Assembly (NCBI GenBank): GCA_050304135.1
Contig: JBNLDC010000018.1
Coordinates: 66,375 to 130,374, forward strand
Direction: 5' to 3'
Length of the DNA: 64,000 nucleotides
From: JAFGNB01 sp050304135
GTDB lineage: Bacteria > Fibrobacterota > Chitinivibrionia > Chitinivibrionales > Chitinispirillaceae
Shown piece by piece: positions 7,982 through 16,960 of this stretch. How positions within the stretch are numbered: the stretch's first letter is position 1; the number at the start of each line of letters is the position of its first letter. Below the pieces are notes generated by a model, which worked only from the letters and a program-made list of their open reading frames with translations, searched no databases and was not told the DNA's origin. Made by a program: the position numbers and the translations under genes.

Positions 7982-10522
7982 CTACCTGTCGGTAAGGGTG
8001 ATGCGGAGTATTCTCTTATGTGAACCGGTGGTAACATTGACCATATACATGCCACAGCTCATGCCACCGGTAGCCTGCCGCATATTCCAGGTGTATATCC
8101 CGGCCTTGAACGCATATGATTTGATACTGCTTTCCGCAACCATTCGTCCCTTGAGATTAAACACCCGCACTAAAACCGGTTCTCCCGGTTGATCGGTGGG
8201 AAGAGTGATCCGTAGCAGCGCCCCCTGAGCACTCACCGAAAATTTCCTGGTCAATCCGGCTCTGCCACCGGTGATAACCGCACTTTTATTACTCAGAATA
8301 TCCTCAAGTGAGATGCCGTCAAGATCCACACCGCTACCGGTTGTTGCTGTTGTGGTGGGTGCCTCGCCTTCTGTCGCGAAATTTGAAGAGGCATCGGAAA
8401 GAACTGCACCCTCTGCACTGCCGTTCCTGGCGACGTTTGATTGCTCCTCCTGCTGCCAGCTGGAATCCACCCAGAGTTCCATCCCGGGTTCCAGTGCCAG
8501 AAGACTTGTCTGCCGGGTAACAATGTGATACTCCCTTCCGATCTTTTCAATTGCCGCCGCATTGCCGATGTAATCATCGAATGCCAACTGCTCGGCCCTG
8601 CGGAATGCCCATTGCGGATCCTCGTACGGACGGTACGAAGATATTTCAGGCGGATAGAATCCCACGGCGGTCATTTCAGTTGAAAACCACAATCCGCCTG
8701 TTTTTCCCCGCACTGCAACGGTTACCGGTTTGTCCGTCTTGTCAAAATCTATTTTCCCGGCCACGCGCACAAACCCGCTGTTCATATCCGTTGTGTTGGG
8801 CAGCCTCATTTTTACAAGTGCAGTCTCACTTCTTTCCACGGCATCAACGGCAATACCGCCGGTATAGTAGTAGTACACACCATTATAGTAGCCGTCAACA
8901 GTATAGGACATATCGGTCATTTCTTCGGCGGTAACGGTAAGATCACGCATTCCACTGCGGTTGAGGCTGCCGAAAAGCGGAGGAAGATCCGGTACGGCAA
9001 CTCTTTTACCATCCTTGACCTCGTAATGGTAGGCGATTGCATAACGGTTGAGAATACCGGAAAGACGGAATCCTCCTGACTCAAGTGCAACCCGGTAGAG
9101 CTGATAGTTGTCTTCGATGGTAAACAGTGTCAGACCGGATTCTTTTGCCATTTCCAGAATATGTTTCATCAGAGAATCATAGGCGGTCCCGGCATCAGAA
9201 ATCTGATATTTTGTGTCAATACGTACCTGATAATCGGGAGGCTGAAAAAGGTCGGAAATTAGAACGGCGAGACCATCGGGGGCCTGGTTTGCTGCCTCCT
9301 GCAGGAGATCTTCAGTTGATGATTTCGCTGAAGCTTCCGCAGCCACCACCGCCAGGAACGCTTTTTCCAGATTCTCGTCGGAAGCCTCCACCGGAGCATC
9401 GAACACCATCTGCACCGGGGAGCCTCCGAACAGAACATTGAATTTCTGACCCGGTTTCAGATACTGCTGCAGCGCCAGAACCGCAAATTTCCTCGCCCGG
9501 TTAATTATGTTGACCGCTTCGTATCGTGCGTTCGGAGTGTAGGTACGCCCGAGCGCCTCGGCGCGCTTACGATAATACTCATTCCAGTCCCATTCATCAT
9601 TTCGCAGATCAATGATGATAATCCTTGTATCGGGAGGATTTTCAAATCGCATGGTTGCATCCGAAAGCTCAAAGGAGAGCCCTGCAGTTGCATTGTCGCT
9701 AATCCGTCCGGTCCAGAGCAATTCATCTGCTTCCGACGGATCATCTGCGGAGATAGTTCCGGCATCAAGCTTGACAACAGATTCTGCTGAAATGGTCAGC
9801 GGTTTACCGGGAGCGGCCTCACCTTTCCCTACCCCGGGCAGTTCAACCTGATAGGTAGTCCGGTCATCTGCGGTAAACGTCGCGGTAACCTGACCGATTG
9901 CCTTTACCTTCGGCATAACGGAATAATAAATAGTGCGAGCATAGAGGCTGTCGTACATAATCGGGATACTGGCCGTCATGAGGGGTGAACCAGCTGCCGC
10001 AGAATCATCATCGAATGTATGTCGGAATTCTATCATGACTTTTCGGGATACGAGTGACGATGTAGGGAAAATACGAAGATTATAGTACCCTCTCCCCCAC
10101 GTCTGTAGTAAGGCCGGATCGCGTCTGGCCCCTACGATCTGTGTATATTGCTGCGACGCAAGTGCCCGGTCCTGAATATAAGCGGGAACAGCCTTACCGT
10201 CCACCCAGAGCCACATGCTGTCGGCAACGAAATCCGACGGCAGCTGAAAGTTCATTACCATCTCTATGCTGTCCATTATCCCGCCGACCACCCGCGTTGC
10301 CTTGGTTTCATCGAGTGCACTCGGCGTCATAACCAGCGTATACCTGCTGATGGCAACACCCGAACTCATCCTGGTGTCGATCAGCAGTGAATCAATCGAA
10401 GTCTGCACCGTATAGCCGTCCTGCACGCCCCGTGAATTAACGTTATGAAGCAGCATCTGGCTAAAGGCACCGGATACAAACAGAACCAGTGCAAAACTAC
10501 CGGAAATAAAAATACGATTCAT
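7982..10522 (-). CDS. Secreted VIT/vWA-like protein with C-terminal sorting tail
   Basis: An 846-residue exported protein. A signal peptide spans about residues 1-21. A VIT domain (vault/inter-alpha-trypsin type) follows at about 40-190, with the typical IVGARRDPALLQ and YNLRIFP segments. A vWA-like region at about 300-450 starts IIIIDLR in place of a clean DxSxS, so its metal site is degenerate. The last 80 residues form a sorting tail (VRVFNLKGRMVAES, GMYMVNV). VIT/vWA proteins usually bind extracellular partners; no enzyme motif is seen. The ATG follows AGGAGGT and a good promoter. It leads a same-strand group with the TIGR02147 regulator and the lipoprotein. Its substrate or partner is unknown. 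Confidence 0.85.
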   Translation of the reverse strand: MNRIFISGSFALVLFVSGAFSQMLLHNVNSRGVQDGYTVQTSIDSLLIDTRMSSGVAISRYTLVMTPSALDETKATRVVGGIMDSIEMVMNFQLPSDFVADSMWLWVDGKAVPAYIQDRALASQQYTQIVGARRDPALLQTWGRGYYNLRIFPTSSLVSRKVMIEFRHTFDDDSAAAGSPLMTASIPIMYDSLYARTIYYSVMPKVKAIGQVTATFTADDRTTYQVELPGVGKGEAAPGKPLTISAESVVKLDAGTISADDPSEADELLWTGRISDNATAGLSFELSDATMRFENPPDTRIIIIDLRNDEWDWNEYYRKRAEALGRTYTPNARYEAVNIINRARKFAVLALQQYLKPGQKFNVLFGGSPVQMVFDAPVEASDENLEKAFLAVVAAEASAKSSTEDLLQEAANQAPDGLAVLISDLFQPPDYQVRIDTKYQISDAGTAYDSLMKHILEMAKESGLTLFTIEDNYQLYRVALESGGFRLSGILNRYAIAYHYEVKDGKRVAVPDLPPLFGSLNRSGMRDLTVTAEEMTDMSYTVDGYYNGVYYYYTGGIAVDAVERSETALVKMRLPNTTDMNSGFVRVAGKIDFDKTDKPVTVAVRGKTGGLWFSTEMTAVGFYPPEISSYRPYEDPQWAFRRAEQLAFDDYIGNAAAIEKIGREYHIVTRQTSLLALEPGMELWVDSSWQQEEQSNVARNGSAEGAVLSDASSNFATEGEAPTTTATTGSGVDLDGISLEDILSNKSAVITGGRAGLTRKFSVSAQGALLRITLPTDQPGEPVLVRVFNLKGRMVAESSIKSYAFKAGIYTWNMRQATGGMSCGMYMVNVTTGSHKRILRITLTDR

Positions 10523-10575
10523 GGATACCTCCTGATGGGGTGGTCACTTTCATGCATCGTTTTCAATGCTTAAAT

Positions 10576-10604
10576 AATATAGCATCATCAACATTTTGCG
10601 TCAA
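10576..10604 (-). promoter_or_regulatory. Sigma-70 type promoter of the VIT gene
   Basis: On the minus strand TTGACG is followed by TATATT after 17 bases, giving a leader of about 45 bases before the ATG at 10522. Confidence 0.6.
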
Positions 10605-10810
10605 CGGATTATACCTTTTATCGTATTCTGTTGTTTTCACATACTATTTATAAAAATTGTTAAGTTATTGATTTTATTCATTTATTTGACAACTAATTTA
10701 TTCCAAATACCTATTTACAACATCCTACCACTGCTTATTCTCTCGTTCGCCTCATCCCCGATTTCTCTCTCCCCCCGTGCAGCGGAAAAGTGTAGACGTA
10801 CTAATTCCAT

Positions 10811-10864
10811 TTCGGTACGATAAACATTTTTACCGATATCCGTCTATTTCCATCGCCTCACCCC
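10811..10864 (+). repeat. Dispersed repeat, copy 1 of 2
   Basis: Fifty-four bases beginning TTCGGTACGATAAACATTTT and ending in CGCCTCACCCC match 61238-61291 with only two differences. The end CGCCTCACCCC can also pair with GGGGTGAGGCG at 10921-10931, so the copy may be one arm of a larger fold. Confidence 0.85.
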
Positions 10865-10882
10865 ATCACCCCGTCCTTCGGA

Positions 10883-10926
10883 CACCCCTCTTCCCCTCTC
10901 CATGCATGGAGAGGGGAAGAGGGGTG
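10883..10926. repeat. Perfect 44-base palindrome
   Basis: Two exact 22-base inverted arms meet at CATGCATG with no loop. The arms are pyrimidine-rich (CACCCCTCTTCCCC then TCTCCATG). Similar imperfect gagaggg hairpins occur at about 33060-33095. Confidence 0.9.
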
Positions 10927-11069
10927 AGGCGACAGGAAGGAATGATGATACTACGTTATTCTACCGAAGTAGAACTAAAGATGAGGCGGTATTAGGTTAA
11001 TGGTAACGTGGCGCAGGCGCTCGACGTTCCCGCCCGGGCGTACCTCCGCAGGATGTCACCTGAATAGCA

Positions 11070-11219
11070 TTTGTCCGTAAACGCTCTCTACGCACATTGA
11101 GCGGAGTCGAAATGTATCAATTTCATCAGCTCACGGACGCACACTTCGACGGGACTCAGTGCATCGCTTCGACTCCGCTCAGTATCAAGAAATGGTAGTT
11201 TCCGGACAGGCACTAAATA
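11070..11219. repeat. MITE-like element, copy A
   Basis: The ends are inverted: TTTGTCCGTAAA on the left, TTTCCGGACAGGCACTAA on the right. The inside contains inverted CATTGAGCGGAGTCGAA and TTCGACTCCGCTCAGT arms. It matches the copy at 41507-41637 along most of its length. Immediately after it, 11218-11238 is an exact reverse complement of the left end of the element at 21670. It has no coding capacity. Confidence 0.75.
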
Positions 11220-11485
11220 AATTCTGAACAGAAACTAAGTGAATTCAGCGGTTACACTGCCGGCGGACACTGTTCACAGACCGAACCGGGAATAGCGCGG
11301 GAGTCATAGTAATAATCAATTGCAATAATATTGTATTTCTGCACCCCATTTAACAGTTTTCGTACAGTCGTCTCACGGGATTCCGGCAAATCGCAAACTT
11401 TGTGATTCCGGGCATTGTAACGTCCTGAAAAAATCTGATGAGACCTACGGCAACACTATAATTGTTTATCAGGTATCCGAACCGC

Positions 11486-12454
11486 ATGTCCAACCCCCTG
11501 CTCTGTTGTAATGATCTACATGTTGGATTTAAACTCGAAGACCGGTTTGCAGAAGCGGTTCGCGGGGTAACCTTTTCAATCAACGAGAAAGAGACCCTCG
11601 GTATTGTCGGTGAATCCGGTTGCGGTAAATCAATGACCGCTCTCGCTCTCATGCGCCTCGTTCCGGAACCTCCGGGAAAAATATGTGGGGGCAAAATCAC
11701 CTTCAGGCAATCCGACATTCTCTCCCTGACCCCGAACCAGATACGGGCAATCAGGGGCAGAGACATCTCCATGATTTTTCAGGATCCGATGACTTCGCTC
11801 AATCCGGTTTATACCTGCAGGTATCAGATCCGAGAGGTACTCCTGCATCATGCGATCGTGGCGACATCCGAAACCGATAAGCGTATTGAATCCATTCTTT
11901 CCGAGGTCGGCATTCCCGATCCGAAACGCACCGCCGACAGCTATCCGCACCAGCTCAGCGGCGGCATGCGGCAGCGGGTAATGATCGCAATGGCACTTGT
12001 ATGCAACCCGGCGTTTCTAATTGCCGATGAACCGACAACTGCTCTTGATGTGACCGTGCAGGCAAAGATCCTCGACCTTCTTCTGGAATTACAGCAGAAA
12101 AAGGGGATGAGCATGCTGCTGATCACCCATAATCTGGGTATTGTCGGCGATATTGCACACCGTGTCATGGTGATGTATGCCGGAGTGGTAATGGAATATG
12201 CACCAACTGCGCCACTGTTTGCCACACCACTGCACCCCTACACCGTCAACCTGCTCGAGACCCTGCCGGGAGTCGACCGCCGCAAAGAACGACTGACAAT
12301 CATCCCCGGTGAAGTTCCCACCCTGAGCAATATCCCGCAGGGATGTCCATTCCATCCGCGCTGCAGCCGCACGATGCCGAAATGCAGCACCGAAATTCCT
12401 CCACTGATTGATCGCGGCGACGATCACCACGTCCGGTGTTTTCTCTATGAATGA
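11486..12454 (+). CDS. Oligopeptide/dipeptide ABC transporter ATP-binding protein (OppD/DppD type)
   Basis: A 322-residue ATPase that would power peptide or related solute import through an inner-membrane permease. It has Walker A GESGCGKS at about 37-44, Q loop IFQDPMTSLNP, signature LSGGMRQRV, Walker B FLIADEP, a switch histidine in LLITHN, and the C-terminal oligopeptide-type domain with GCPFHPRC. The ATG at 11486 gives the usual length; an upstream TTG at 11462 is possible. It overlaps the next ATPase gene by 8 bases. No permease or binding-protein gene is adjacent, so the partners must be elsewhere. The D-type call rests on order and motifs; the substrate is unknown. Confidence 0.9.
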   Translation: MSNPLLCCNDLHVGFKLEDRFAEAVRGVTFSINEKETLGIVGESGCGKSMTALALMRLVPEPPGKICGGKITFRQSDILSLTPNQIRAIRGRDISMIFQDPMTSLNPVYTCRYQIREVLLHHAIVATSETDKRIESILSEVGIPDPKRTADSYPHQLSGGMRQRVMIAMALVCNPAFLIADEPTTALDVTVQAKILDLLLELQQKKGMSMLLITHNLGIVGDIAHRVMVMYAGVVMEYAPTAPLFATPLHPYTVNLLETLPGVDRRKERLTIIPGEVPTLSNIPQGCPFHPRCSRTMPKCSTEIPPLIDRGDDHHVRCFLYE

Positions 12455-13448
12455 TGCGCAATCTACCGATACTATTGTCAAAGTAAACAACCTTCAGGTG
12501 CATTTTCCAGTCCGTCAGGGAGTGTTCGGTCATGTTACCGATTACGTCAAGGCAGTTGACGGCATCAGTTTTACCATTCCCCGTGGAACCATCTTTGCTC
12601 TTGTCGGGGAATCAGGGTGCGGGAAAACCACCACCGCGCAGGCGATTGCCGGGCTGCAGGGGATAACCGGCGGTACAGTGGAACTTACCTTCAGAGAATC
12701 CGGGAAGTTCAGCTGGTCTACCTCGGACACCGCGGCCCGCAAAGCGGTCCGCCAGCGCATGCAGATGATTTTTCAGGATCCCTACAGTTCACTCAACCCG
12801 CGGATGACGGTGTATGCACTGCTCGAGGAACCATTTATCATTCACCGGATCGGCTGCCGTGCCGACCGCAGTGACCGTATCGATACACTGATCGAACAGG
12901 TGGGGCTTTCAAAGGAGTATCTGGGCAGATACCCGCATGAATTTTCCGGTGGACAACGACAGCGTATCGGAATTGCGCGGGCACTGGCCACCGACCCTGA
13001 ACTGATCATTGCCGACGAGCCGGTCAGTGCTCTCGATGTATCGATACAGGCGCAGATCATCAACCTGCTGCAGGATCTGCGTTCTTCACGCAACCAGACA
13101 CAGCTGTTCATCTCGCATGATCTTGCGGTGGTTCGTCACCTTGCCGACCGGATAGCTGTTATGTACCTTGGCAAAATCGTTGAGTGCGGTAATGAAAACG
13201 ATCTCTTCACCACCCCGCAGCACCCCTACACCATGCTGTTGCTCGAAAGTGTGCCGATTCCCGGTATAGGGCGCAAGAAAAGGGGCACCGCCGACTCCGA
13301 GGATCTCCTGCGAAATGCGTCTGTTTCCGGCTGTTCCTTCTACCCCCGTTGCCCCCGGCGACGTGAAACGTGTTCGACGAACGTGCCGGAATTATCAGAA
13401 GTAAAACCCGGCCACGCCATGGCATGCTTCAACCCGATCGGGTCCTGA
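12447..13448 (+). CDS. Oligopeptide/dipeptide ABC transporter ATP-binding protein (OppF/DppF type)
   Basis: A 333-residue partner ATPase of the preceding gene, which it overlaps by 8 bases. It shows Walker A GESGCGKTT, Q loop IFQDPYSSLNP, signature FSGGQRQRI, Walker B LIIADEP, switch LFISHD, and the C-terminal domain with CSFYPRCPRRRETC. The two ATPases would form the heterodimer of an Opp/Dpp importer. An insertion-like segment (FRESGKFSWSTSDTAARK) after Walker A is common in F-type subunits. No substrate information is visible. Confidence 0.9.
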   Translation: MNDAQSTDTIVKVNNLQVHFPVRQGVFGHVTDYVKAVDGISFTIPRGTIFALVGESGCGKTTTAQAIAGLQGITGGTVELTFRESGKFSWSTSDTAARKAVRQRMQMIFQDPYSSLNPRMTVYALLEEPFIIHRIGCRADRSDRIDTLIEQVGLSKEYLGRYPHEFSGGQRQRIGIARALATDPELIIADEPVSALDVSIQAQIINLLQDLRSSRNQTQLFISHDLAVVRHLADRIAVMYLGKIVECGNENDLFTTPQHPYTMLLLESVPIPGIGRKKRGTADSEDLLRNASVSGCSFYPRCPRRRETCSTNVPELSEVKPGHAMACFNPIGS

Positions 13449-13549
13449 GCCACTCCCTACCTGAGCCCCTCTCCGGAGTAGAGTCAGAAGTGTTGTTCTC
13501 CGGCCAGGCTGCAGCCTTCCTGATCACGAGGAAAAGGCGTATCGCCGAT

Positions 13550-13607
13550 TCTGTCTTCTGTTTTCTGTCTTCTGTCTTCTGGATACTGGATACTGGATAC
13601 TGGATAC
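13550..13607 (+). repeat. Two adjoining short tandem repeats
   Basis: Imperfect CTGTCTT units (13550-13580) run into nearly four exact copies of GGATACT (13581-13607). A perfect -10 box TATAAT follows at 13610-13615 without a clear -35, so the repeat could sit inside the promoter of the antiporter gene. The regulatory role is inference. Confidence 0.85.
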
Positions 13608-13795
13608 GTTATAATGTATTTTTCTGCCGTACTAATGGAATATTCAAGCAAATCACAACCGTTACATAATTTTCCCCACCCTGATTTCACAATCACCCAG
13701 GATGCAGTTCTGATCAATTGCACGATCCCTGCTGCAGCCTTCGGAACACTCAACCACTGTTTAATTCCACCAGTTTCCCCGATAAAGAAATCTAT

Positions 13796-15472
13796 ATGAA
13801 TTCAATTACTTCTGAGGGCTCCGGTGTTCTGATTCTCCTCGGTATAGCAGTTTCGGGTGGGATTCTCAACGCTCTGATTGTAAAAAGAGTCAGTATTCCC
13901 CAGGTGCTCGGGTACATGATTTCAGGAATCATACTCGGCAGTAGCGGTTTTAAGCTGATCACCCCGCACGATATCGAAAAACTTTCTCCGGTTAACCTGT
14001 TCTGCCTTGCAATCATCGGCTTCATGGTGGGCGGAGAGATCAAATTCGACACCATGAAGAAATACGGAAAGCAGTTTACCGCGATTCTCCTTGGCGAGGG
14101 ACTAACTACCTTTTTTATTGTACTGATCGCAATTACCAGTATTCTGTACGTGGTAACCGGAAACTTCGCACTATCCGTTGCAGGAGGGGTGGTATTCGGA
14201 GCAATTGCTTCGGCCACCGATCCGGCATCGACCATCGCGGTGCTGTGGGAGTACCGCAGCGCAGGAATCCTCACCACCACCATCACCGCGATCGTGGCCC
14301 TTGACGACGCACTGGCGATGACCCTCTACGGACTGGGCAGCGGGGTTGCTGAACTGCTCGGTCATGGTAACGCGAATATCCCGAAGGAGATGGCTCATAT
14401 CAGCTTTGAGCTGTTCGGCAGTATCGCAATGGGGATTGTAGTAGGACTCATTCTCTCATCCATCCTCAAACGGGCTTCTAAACCTGATACCGCAACCGTC
14501 TCCTCTGTCGGTCTCCTCATGTTCATCACCGGAATTGCCGACCACTACAACATGGACGTCATTCTCGCGGCAATGTCGGCCGGAATTACCGTTGCCAACC
14601 GGTATCCGTATCTCTACGAGCGTCTTTCAAGCAGAATCAAGGCATTCTCCACTATCATTTATGTACTCTTTTTCGTCCTGGTGGGTGCCCGTCTGCGACT
14701 GCAATCAATGCCGTGGTGGCTCTGGACAATCGTAGGATCGTACGTGGTGGGTCGAAGCCTGGGTAAACTAAGCGGAGCATGGATCGGTGCACGGATCTCC
14801 AAGGCCGGCCCTACTGTAGAACGGTACAGCGGTATGGGAATACTTGCGCAGGGTGGTGTTGCCGTCGGGCTTTCGATCATGGCGGCCCAGAAACTCGGCA
14901 ATGTGCAAATCAACGGAGAACTGATGCTCGGTGATGTTATTATTTTCGGGATCACCACCACTACCTTTATCGTTCAATTGGTAGGCCCGCTTATGACGAA
15001 GCTGGCCATTACGCTTTCCAAGGAGATCGGCCGTGATGTCACCGAAGAGGACATTGCCGATCAACTTACCCTTGCCGATATTCCGACAGTTGCTCAAAGT
15101 TCCGTGGCACCGGGAACCTCAGTACACGATGTGTTTTCGCAGTTTTCGAAAAACAACCTCGATCAGCTCGCGGTCATTGATGTGGAGCAGCACCTTACCG
15201 GCTGCATAGGGATCGGAGAACTCCGCAACCTCATGCTTGAGGGTGAAACCTGGCACTGGCTTATAGCGGAGGATGTTGCAGCTGCACCTAAAGCGGTACT
15301 GCAGTCCGACCGCCCGCTCAGGGAGGCACTGCATCTGATGGATCAGATTGACGAAGCAGGAATCCCCGTTACTACCCCTGAAGGCACCTTCCAGGGAATC
15401 GTCAGCCGGGCGAACATCAAGGATATGATCAGAAAAAAGATGGTGGAAAATCACCTGCTTAAAGTGGAGTGA
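13796..15472 (+). CDS. Cation/proton antiporter with C-terminal CBS-type domain
   Basis: A 558-residue inner-membrane protein of the cation:proton antiporter superfamily (CPA, NhaP/Kef-like). About 12-13 hydrophobic segments fill residues 1-410. Signature stretches are SIPQVLGYMISGIILG near the N-terminus, GAIASATDPASTIAVL with the acidic ion-site region, ALDDALAMTLYG, and AMSAGITVANR. After about residue 430 a soluble part of 120 residues looks like a CBS pair (TSVHDVFSQF, DQLAVID, LREALHLMDQIDEAGIPVTTPEG), which usually senses nucleotides. The ATG at 13796 has only a weak ribosome site. It likely exports Na+ or K+ for protons; the ion is not determinable here. Confidence 0.88.
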   Translation: MNSITSEGSGVLILLGIAVSGGILNALIVKRVSIPQVLGYMISGIILGSSGFKLITPHDIEKLSPVNLFCLAIIGFMVGGEIKFDTMKKYGKQFTAILLGEGLTTFFIVLIAITSILYVVTGNFALSVAGGVVFGAIASATDPASTIAVLWEYRSAGILTTTITAIVALDDALAMTLYGLGSGVAELLGHGNANIPKEMAHISFELFGSIAMGIVVGLILSSILKRASKPDTATVSSVGLLMFITGIADHYNMDVILAAMSAGITVANRYPYLYERLSSRIKAFSTIIYVLFFVLVGARLRLQSMPWWLWTIVGSYVVGRSLGKLSGAWIGARISKAGPTVERYSGMGILAQGGVAVGLSIMAAQKLGNVQINGELMLGDVIIFGITTTTFIVQLVGPLMTKLAITLSKEIGRDVTEEDIADQLTLADIPTVAQSSVAPGTSVHDVFSQFSKNNLDQLAVIDVEQHLTGCIGIGELRNLMLEGETWHWLIAEDVAAAPKAVLQSDRPLREALHLMDQIDEAGIPVTTPEGTFQGIVSRANIKDMIRKKMVENHLLKVE

Positions 15473-15487
15473 TTTTTCAGCAGGTGA
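15447..15487 (-). terminator. Terminator of the sigma-54 regulator gene
   Basis: On the minus strand TCACCTGCT and AGCAGGTGA form a nine-base stem followed by TTTTCC. It lies 15 bases after the regulator stop and overlaps the 3' end of the convergent antiporter gene. Confidence 0.55.
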
Positions 15488-15501
15488 AACCGGATCGATT
15501 C

Positions 15502-16893
15502 CTATCCGTACACTGAAACGATGTTATACGATTTCATCTTGAGGTAGAGCGTTTTGGGATGGATTTCGAGAATATCGGCAGCCTTTCCTTTGTGCCCGTT
15601 CACCTGCCCCAGTACTTTGATAATGTGACGCCGTTCCATCTCCTTGAGAGAGAGAGCCGGTTCGTCATCGGAAACATCCGGTGCTGATCCCGATGCCGCA
15701 GCTACAGGTTGTTTCGGAATGGTGTCCGGATCACGCGGAGCGCGCAGAAATGATAGATCTTCGGCGGTAATGACAGTAGCGGGGGTCAGAATGCAGGTGC
15801 GTTCAATAACATTTTTAAGTTCCCTGACATTACCCCGCCAGTCGTAGGCTTTAAGTACTTGCAGCGCATTTTTATCAAGCTCCTTCTGAAACCCCTGCTG
15901 TGCGATGAAAAACTTCGCCAGAAGCACGATATCATCAATGCGGTCCTTGAGCGGCGGCACATTCACCGAGAGTACATTGAGCCGGTAAAAAAGGTCGGCA
16001 CGAAACCGGTTTTCCTCAACCTGCAGTTCCAACGGTTGATTAGTGGCACAGAGAATACGGACATTGAGAGTAATATCCTTTGTTCCCCCAACTCGTCGTA
16101 TCTCGCCGGTTTCAAGGAAACGCAGCAGTTTCGCCTGAAAATGGATGGGGATCTCCCCTATTTCATCGAGAAACAGAGTACCGCCATCGGCTATTTCAGC
16201 CAGACCTCGTTTCTGATTTTTAGCATCGGTAAATGCCCCTTTCTCGTAACCGAACAGCTCACTTTCGAGCAATGTTTCAGAAAATGATGCGCAGTTGATC
16301 GCAATGAACGGCTTTTCCTTCCGAAGGCTCTGTTCGTGTATGGACCGCGCAACGAGCTCCTTTCCCGTTCCACTCGCCCCCAGAATAAGCACCGTCGATT
16401 GTGTGGGAGCAATACGGGAGATAATTGCCTGCAGATCAATCATCACCTTGCTTTTTCCTATAAGCTGCCCGCCGTGCCCGGTTCGCGCGAGTTCTTCGCG
16501 AAGCACACGGAGATCAACCAGTGAGCGCTGGTGTTCAATCGCCCGTTCCACCTGTATGAGCAATTCGCTGAGTTCATACGGCTTGCGAACATATTCAAAT
16601 GCGCCGAGTTTCATGCTCTCGATTACATTTTCAAATGTTGCATTCCCGGTGAGAATAATCACCTCGGAGGGTATCGCGTCCTGTTTGATGGTCCTGAGCA
16701 CCTCCATCCCGTCAGTATTGGGCATGAGAATATCAAGCAGTACCACATGAAAGAAATCTTCCCGCAACCGGGTAAGTGCCTCGGCTCCATCGGCAACGGT
16801 TTCGACACTGTACCCGACCCGACTGAGTTCCTTACCGAGAAGTATCCGCAGCGAAGCTTCATCATCAACGACTAATATTTTCCCTTTACTCAT
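15502..16893 (-). CDS. Sigma-54-dependent response regulator (NtrC/AtoC type)
   Basis: A 463-residue cytoplasmic activator. The receiver domain (about 1-120) has the acidic pair VVDDE, the phosphoacceptor in LLDILMP, and K in RKPYE. The AAA+ domain (about 145-370) has Walker A GASGTGKE, the loop GAFTDA in place of the usual GAFTGA, Walker B GGTLFLDEIGE, and the arginine segment FRADLFYRLNV. The C-terminus is a Fis-type helix-turn-helix (KAADILEIHPKTLYLKMK). The start at 16893 (second of two ATGs) suits the GGAGG site. It follows the histidine kinase gene after 64 bases, so they form a two-component pair. The GAFTGA loop contacts sigma-54, so the G-to-D change is notable. Confidence 0.93.
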   Translation of the reverse strand: MSKGKILVVDDEASLRILLGKELSRVGYSVETVADGAEALTRLREDFFHVVLLDILMPNTDGMEVLRTIKQDAIPSEVIILTGNATFENVIESMKLGAFEYVRKPYELSELLIQVERAIEHQRSLVDLRVLREELARTGHGGQLIGKSKVMIDLQAIISRIAPTQSTVLILGASGTGKELVARSIHEQSLRKEKPFIAINCASFSETLLESELFGYEKGAFTDAKNQKRGLAEIADGGTLFLDEIGEIPIHFQAKLLRFLETGEIRRVGGTKDITLNVRILCATNQPLELQVEENRFRADLFYRLNVLSVNVPPLKDRIDDIVLLAKFFIAQQGFQKELDKNALQVLKAYDWRGNVRELKNVIERTCILTPATVITAEDLSFLRAPRDPDTIPKQPVAAASGSAPDVSDDEPALSLKEMERRHIIKVLGQVNGHKGKAADILEIHPKTLYLKMKSYNIVSVYG

Positions 16894-16960
16894 CATACCT
16901 CCCGGATTTTGGCGAACGCGGGCATCCCGGCATTGTATTCCCCTGTATTCAGCAGGTGTG

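Larger units (their letters stand above)
10605..11485. other. Repeat-rich intergenic region
   Basis: About 880 bases without a supportable gene. It holds an AT-rich part, a dispersed repeat copy, a 44-base perfect palindrome and a MITE-like element, listed separately. Short open frames at 10596-10995 run through these repeats and have no protein-like composition. Confidence 0.7.

Noticed and set aside
13550..13607. Possible CRISPR array
   Set aside because: Units of 7 bases without spacers; these are simple tandem repeats.
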